From positions 1-5,316 of the forward strand of contig CALRPY020000113.1 of NCBI GenBank assembly GCA_943370145.1: DNA of 5,316 bases, given 5' to 3'. The DNA is from Ga0077536 sp943370145 (lineage in GTDB: Bacteria; Pseudomonadota; Gammaproteobacteria; Ga0077536). Shown here in pieces: positions 3,707 to 5,316 of this stretch. The position numbers and the translations under genes were made by a program. Below the pieces are notes generated by a model. The model saw only the letters and a program-made list of their open reading frames with translations, made no database searches and had not been told where the DNA came from. Position 1 is the first letter of the stretch. Each line of letters begins with the position of its first letter.

Positions 3707-5316
3707 GGGGCCGGCGTCTCCTGAGGGTCAGGGGCATGATGGACGGTGAGCGCGCGCAGCCGCGCGACGCCGACGGGTTCTTCCCGCAACAGTGGCACGA
3801 CCGCATGACGATGGGCGTGGCGCTGCGCGACCGCGGCGATTTCGGCCAGCTCGTTCACGGCCCGCCGGCGCAGCAGCGGCGAGCGCGGACGGCTCGCGGC
3901 GATACTGTTGTTGACCACCCAGGCCCAGGGCTCGATGCCGGCACGGCGCAGGTCGTCCTGCAGGTGCGCGGCCTCGAGCACCGGCGTGGTCTCGGCGAGG
4001 GTGACCAGCAGCACCTTCGTGCGTGCGGGGTCCTGCAGCTGCATCATCGGCGTCCGGAAGTGCACTTCGCTGCCGCTCATCTGGCGCACGACCTCGCGGT
4101 GGTAGGCGCCCGTCGCGTCGAGCAGCAGCAGGGTGTGGCCGGTCGGCGCGGTATCCATCACCACGAACTTCTTCGCCGCCTCGCGGATGACCCGCGAGAA
4201 GGCCTGGAACACCGCGATCTCCTCGGTGCACGGCGAGCGCAGGTCTTCCTCGAGCATCGCGCGGCCCTGGGCGTCGAGCTTCGCGCCCTTGCTCTCCAGC
4301 ACGTGCTGGCGATAGCGCGCGGTCTCCGCATGCGGATCGATGCGATCGACCGTCAGGTGGGGCAACGCGCCGTCGAGGGTGTCGGCGAGATGCGCGGCCG
4401 GGTCGGAGGTCGTGAGGTGGACCTCGTGCCCGCGCGCCGCGAGCGGCGGCAGCGCCAGGTCCGCGCTGTCGATGCCCGCCGCCGTGTCAGCGTCGAGCAG
4501 CCCGCGCAGCGCATCGACGCCGACGAGGTTGAAGGACTTGAGCGGGATCTCGTCGCGCGGCAGCGCCCGCACGTCAGCCGGCATCGCCGCGAGTGCCGCC
4601 TGTTCGCGGCGATGGATGGCGGCGGCGAGCGGATCTGTCGAACCCTCGATCGCAGGCAGGACTCCGTTGATGACCAGATGCTGCTGCGTGAGGCCGATCC
4701 CGGCCAGCTCCGAGTGGGTGCGCGCGGCTTCGCGCAGGGTCGCGTGCTGGGCGCGGGCGACCAGCACCAGCCGCGTGCGCGCCGGGTCGGCCAGCGCGTC
4801 GACGGCCGCCTTGTACTGCGCGCGTTGTTTCTCGAGGCCCGCCAGGGGACCGAGACAGGATGCGTCGCCCTTGCCCGCTTCGAGGAATCCGCTCCACGCG
4901 CCCGGCAACTGCAGCAGCCGGATCGTGTGGCCGGTCGGCGCGGTGTCGAAAATGATGTGCGCGTAGCGCGCGGTGAGCGACGGGTCGGTCAGCAGGGCGG
5001 TGAATTCGTCGAAGGCCGCGATCTCGGTGGTGCACGCACCGGACAGCTGTTCCTCGATGCCGCGCACGATGTCGTCGGGCAACACCCCGCGAACCGGGCC
5101 GACGATGCGGTCGCGATAGGCCTGGGCCGCCGCCTGCGGGTCGATTTCCAGCGCGGCGAGATTCGGTACCGCCGGGATGTCCGTGACCTGATTGCCGATC
5201 GCGATGCCGAAGACCTGTCCCACGTTGGAGGCCGGATCGGTGCTGACCAGCAGCACCCGCTTGCCGGCCTCGGCGAGGCGCACCGCACTCGCGCAGGCGA
5301 GCGAAGTCTTGCCGAC
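3703..5316 (-). CDS. arsA: ArsA arsenical pump ATPase, 5'-partial, lacking the A2 P-loop
   Basis: Cytosolic ATPase that energises arsenite export pumps and takes As(III) from ArsD where that is present. The reading frame runs off the right edge; the first visible codons give VGKTS, the end of the A1 P-loop, so roughly 18-20 N-terminal residues are missing. A1 shows STDPASNVGQVF and DTAPTGHT. A2 shows TTSDPAAHL, the RIDPHAETARYRQHVLE segment and a second DTAPTGHT. All three metalloid-site cysteines are present, in SGACTTEIAAF, ASCLGP and RSPCTEEIAVF (C113, C172 and C422 in plasmid R773 ArsA). Between the halves, the sequence passes from LLDADTAAGIDSADLALPP directly to LAARGHEVHLTTSDP, where R773 ArsA has about 41 more residues including MGKGGVGKTT. 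The frame stays open, so this is an in-frame loss of the A2 nucleotide-binding loop. The stop codon overlaps the acr3 start. Confidence 0.95.
   Translation of the reverse strand, partial: VGKTSLACASAVRLAEAGKRVLLVSTDPASNVGQVFGIAIGNQVTDIPAVPNLAALEIDPQAAAQAYRDRIVGPVRGVLPDDIVRGIEEQLSGACTTEIAAFDEFTALLTDPSLTARYAHIIFDTAPTGHTIRLLQLPGAWSGFLEAGKGDASCLGPLAGLEKQRAQYKAAVDALADPARTRLVLVARAQHATLREAARTHSELAGIGLTQQHLVINGVLPAIEGSTDPLAAAIHRREQAALAAMPADVRALPRDEIPLKSFNLVGVDALRGLLDADTAAGIDSADLALPPLAARGHEVHLTTSDPAAHLADTLDGALPHLTVDRIDPHAETARYRQHVLESKGAKLDAQGRAMLEEDLRSPCTEEIAVFQAFSRVIREAAKKFVVMDTAPTGHTLLLLDATGAYHREVVRQMSGSEVHFRTPMMQLQDPARTKVLLVTLAETTPVLEAAHLQDDLRRAGIEPWAWVVNNSIAASRPRSPLLRRRAVNELAEIAAVAQRHAHRHAVVPLLREEPVGVARLRALTVHHAPDPQETPAP
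4428..4450 (-). other. Junction of the in-frame deletion in arsA
   Basis: On the minus strand this segment encodes roughly LPPLAARG. In known ArsA proteins the linker is followed by a strand, the GKGGVGKTT loop and a helix ending just before the G-x-x-VHLTTSDPAAH strand. Here the linker joins directly to the end of that helix. The exact breakpoint cannot be set because the flanking sequence is a low-complexity run of GC-rich alanine, leucine and arginine codons, which would favour slippage or short-repeat recombination. Confidence 0.7.

Noticed and set aside
2759..3724. 321-residue frame antisense to acr3
   Set aside because: Charged, repetitive Gln/Arg/Glu/His translation as expected from the complement of hydrophobic membrane-protein codons.
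2478..3806. 442-residue minus-strand frame over acr3
   Set aside because: Arg-rich out-of-frame shadow of a clear ACR3 gene with complete membrane segments and catalytic residues.

Overview
This 5.3 kb window is a compact arsenic-resistance locus from a high-GC bacterium. Gene content and strong G/C bias at third codon positions suggest a proteobacterium, but no marker gene fixes the taxon. It holds five protein genes. Three are textbook arsenic genes: the methyltransferase arsM, the ACR3-type arsenite efflux pump, and the pump ATPase arsA (cut by the right edge). The other two are a small AhpD/carboxymuconolactone-decarboxylase (CMD) family thiol protein and an ECF-type sigma factor.

Layout. 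Positions 1-416 hold no convincing gene; they contain a GC-rich dispersed repeat in alternating orientations, including a 29-nt inverted pair. arsM runs leftward (417-1469). A 180-bp divergent region separates it from a rightward pair, the CMD-family gene (1650-1934) and the sigma factor gene (1988-2575). Convergent to these, with 15 bp between stop codons, lies a leftward arsA-acr3 unit (5316-2591) whose two genes overlap by ATGA. No arsR, arsC or arsD is visible, although arsA continues past the window.

How the genes may work together. ACR3 exports As(III) and ArsA would energise or enhance that export. ArsM methylates As(III) using S-adenosylmethionine and needs thiol reductant. The CMD-family protein carries the AhpD catalytic pattern (Glu, CxxC, His) and a cysteine-rich tail, so it could supply thiol redox chemistry or bind metalloid. 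The sigma factor lies downstream of it. A GTAACC-N16-CGTCTA element ahead of the CMD gene looks like an ECF promoter, suggesting a self-activating arsenic-responsive sigma circuit without an adjacent anti-sigma gene.

The most surprising features are: an in-frame loss of the second P-loop in ArsA although all three metalloid-binding cysteines are kept; the putative ECF autoregulatory promoter; and cysteine-containing C-terminal tails on ArsM, the CMD protein and the sigma factor. All function calls come from reading motifs and from memory of the families; no search was run.
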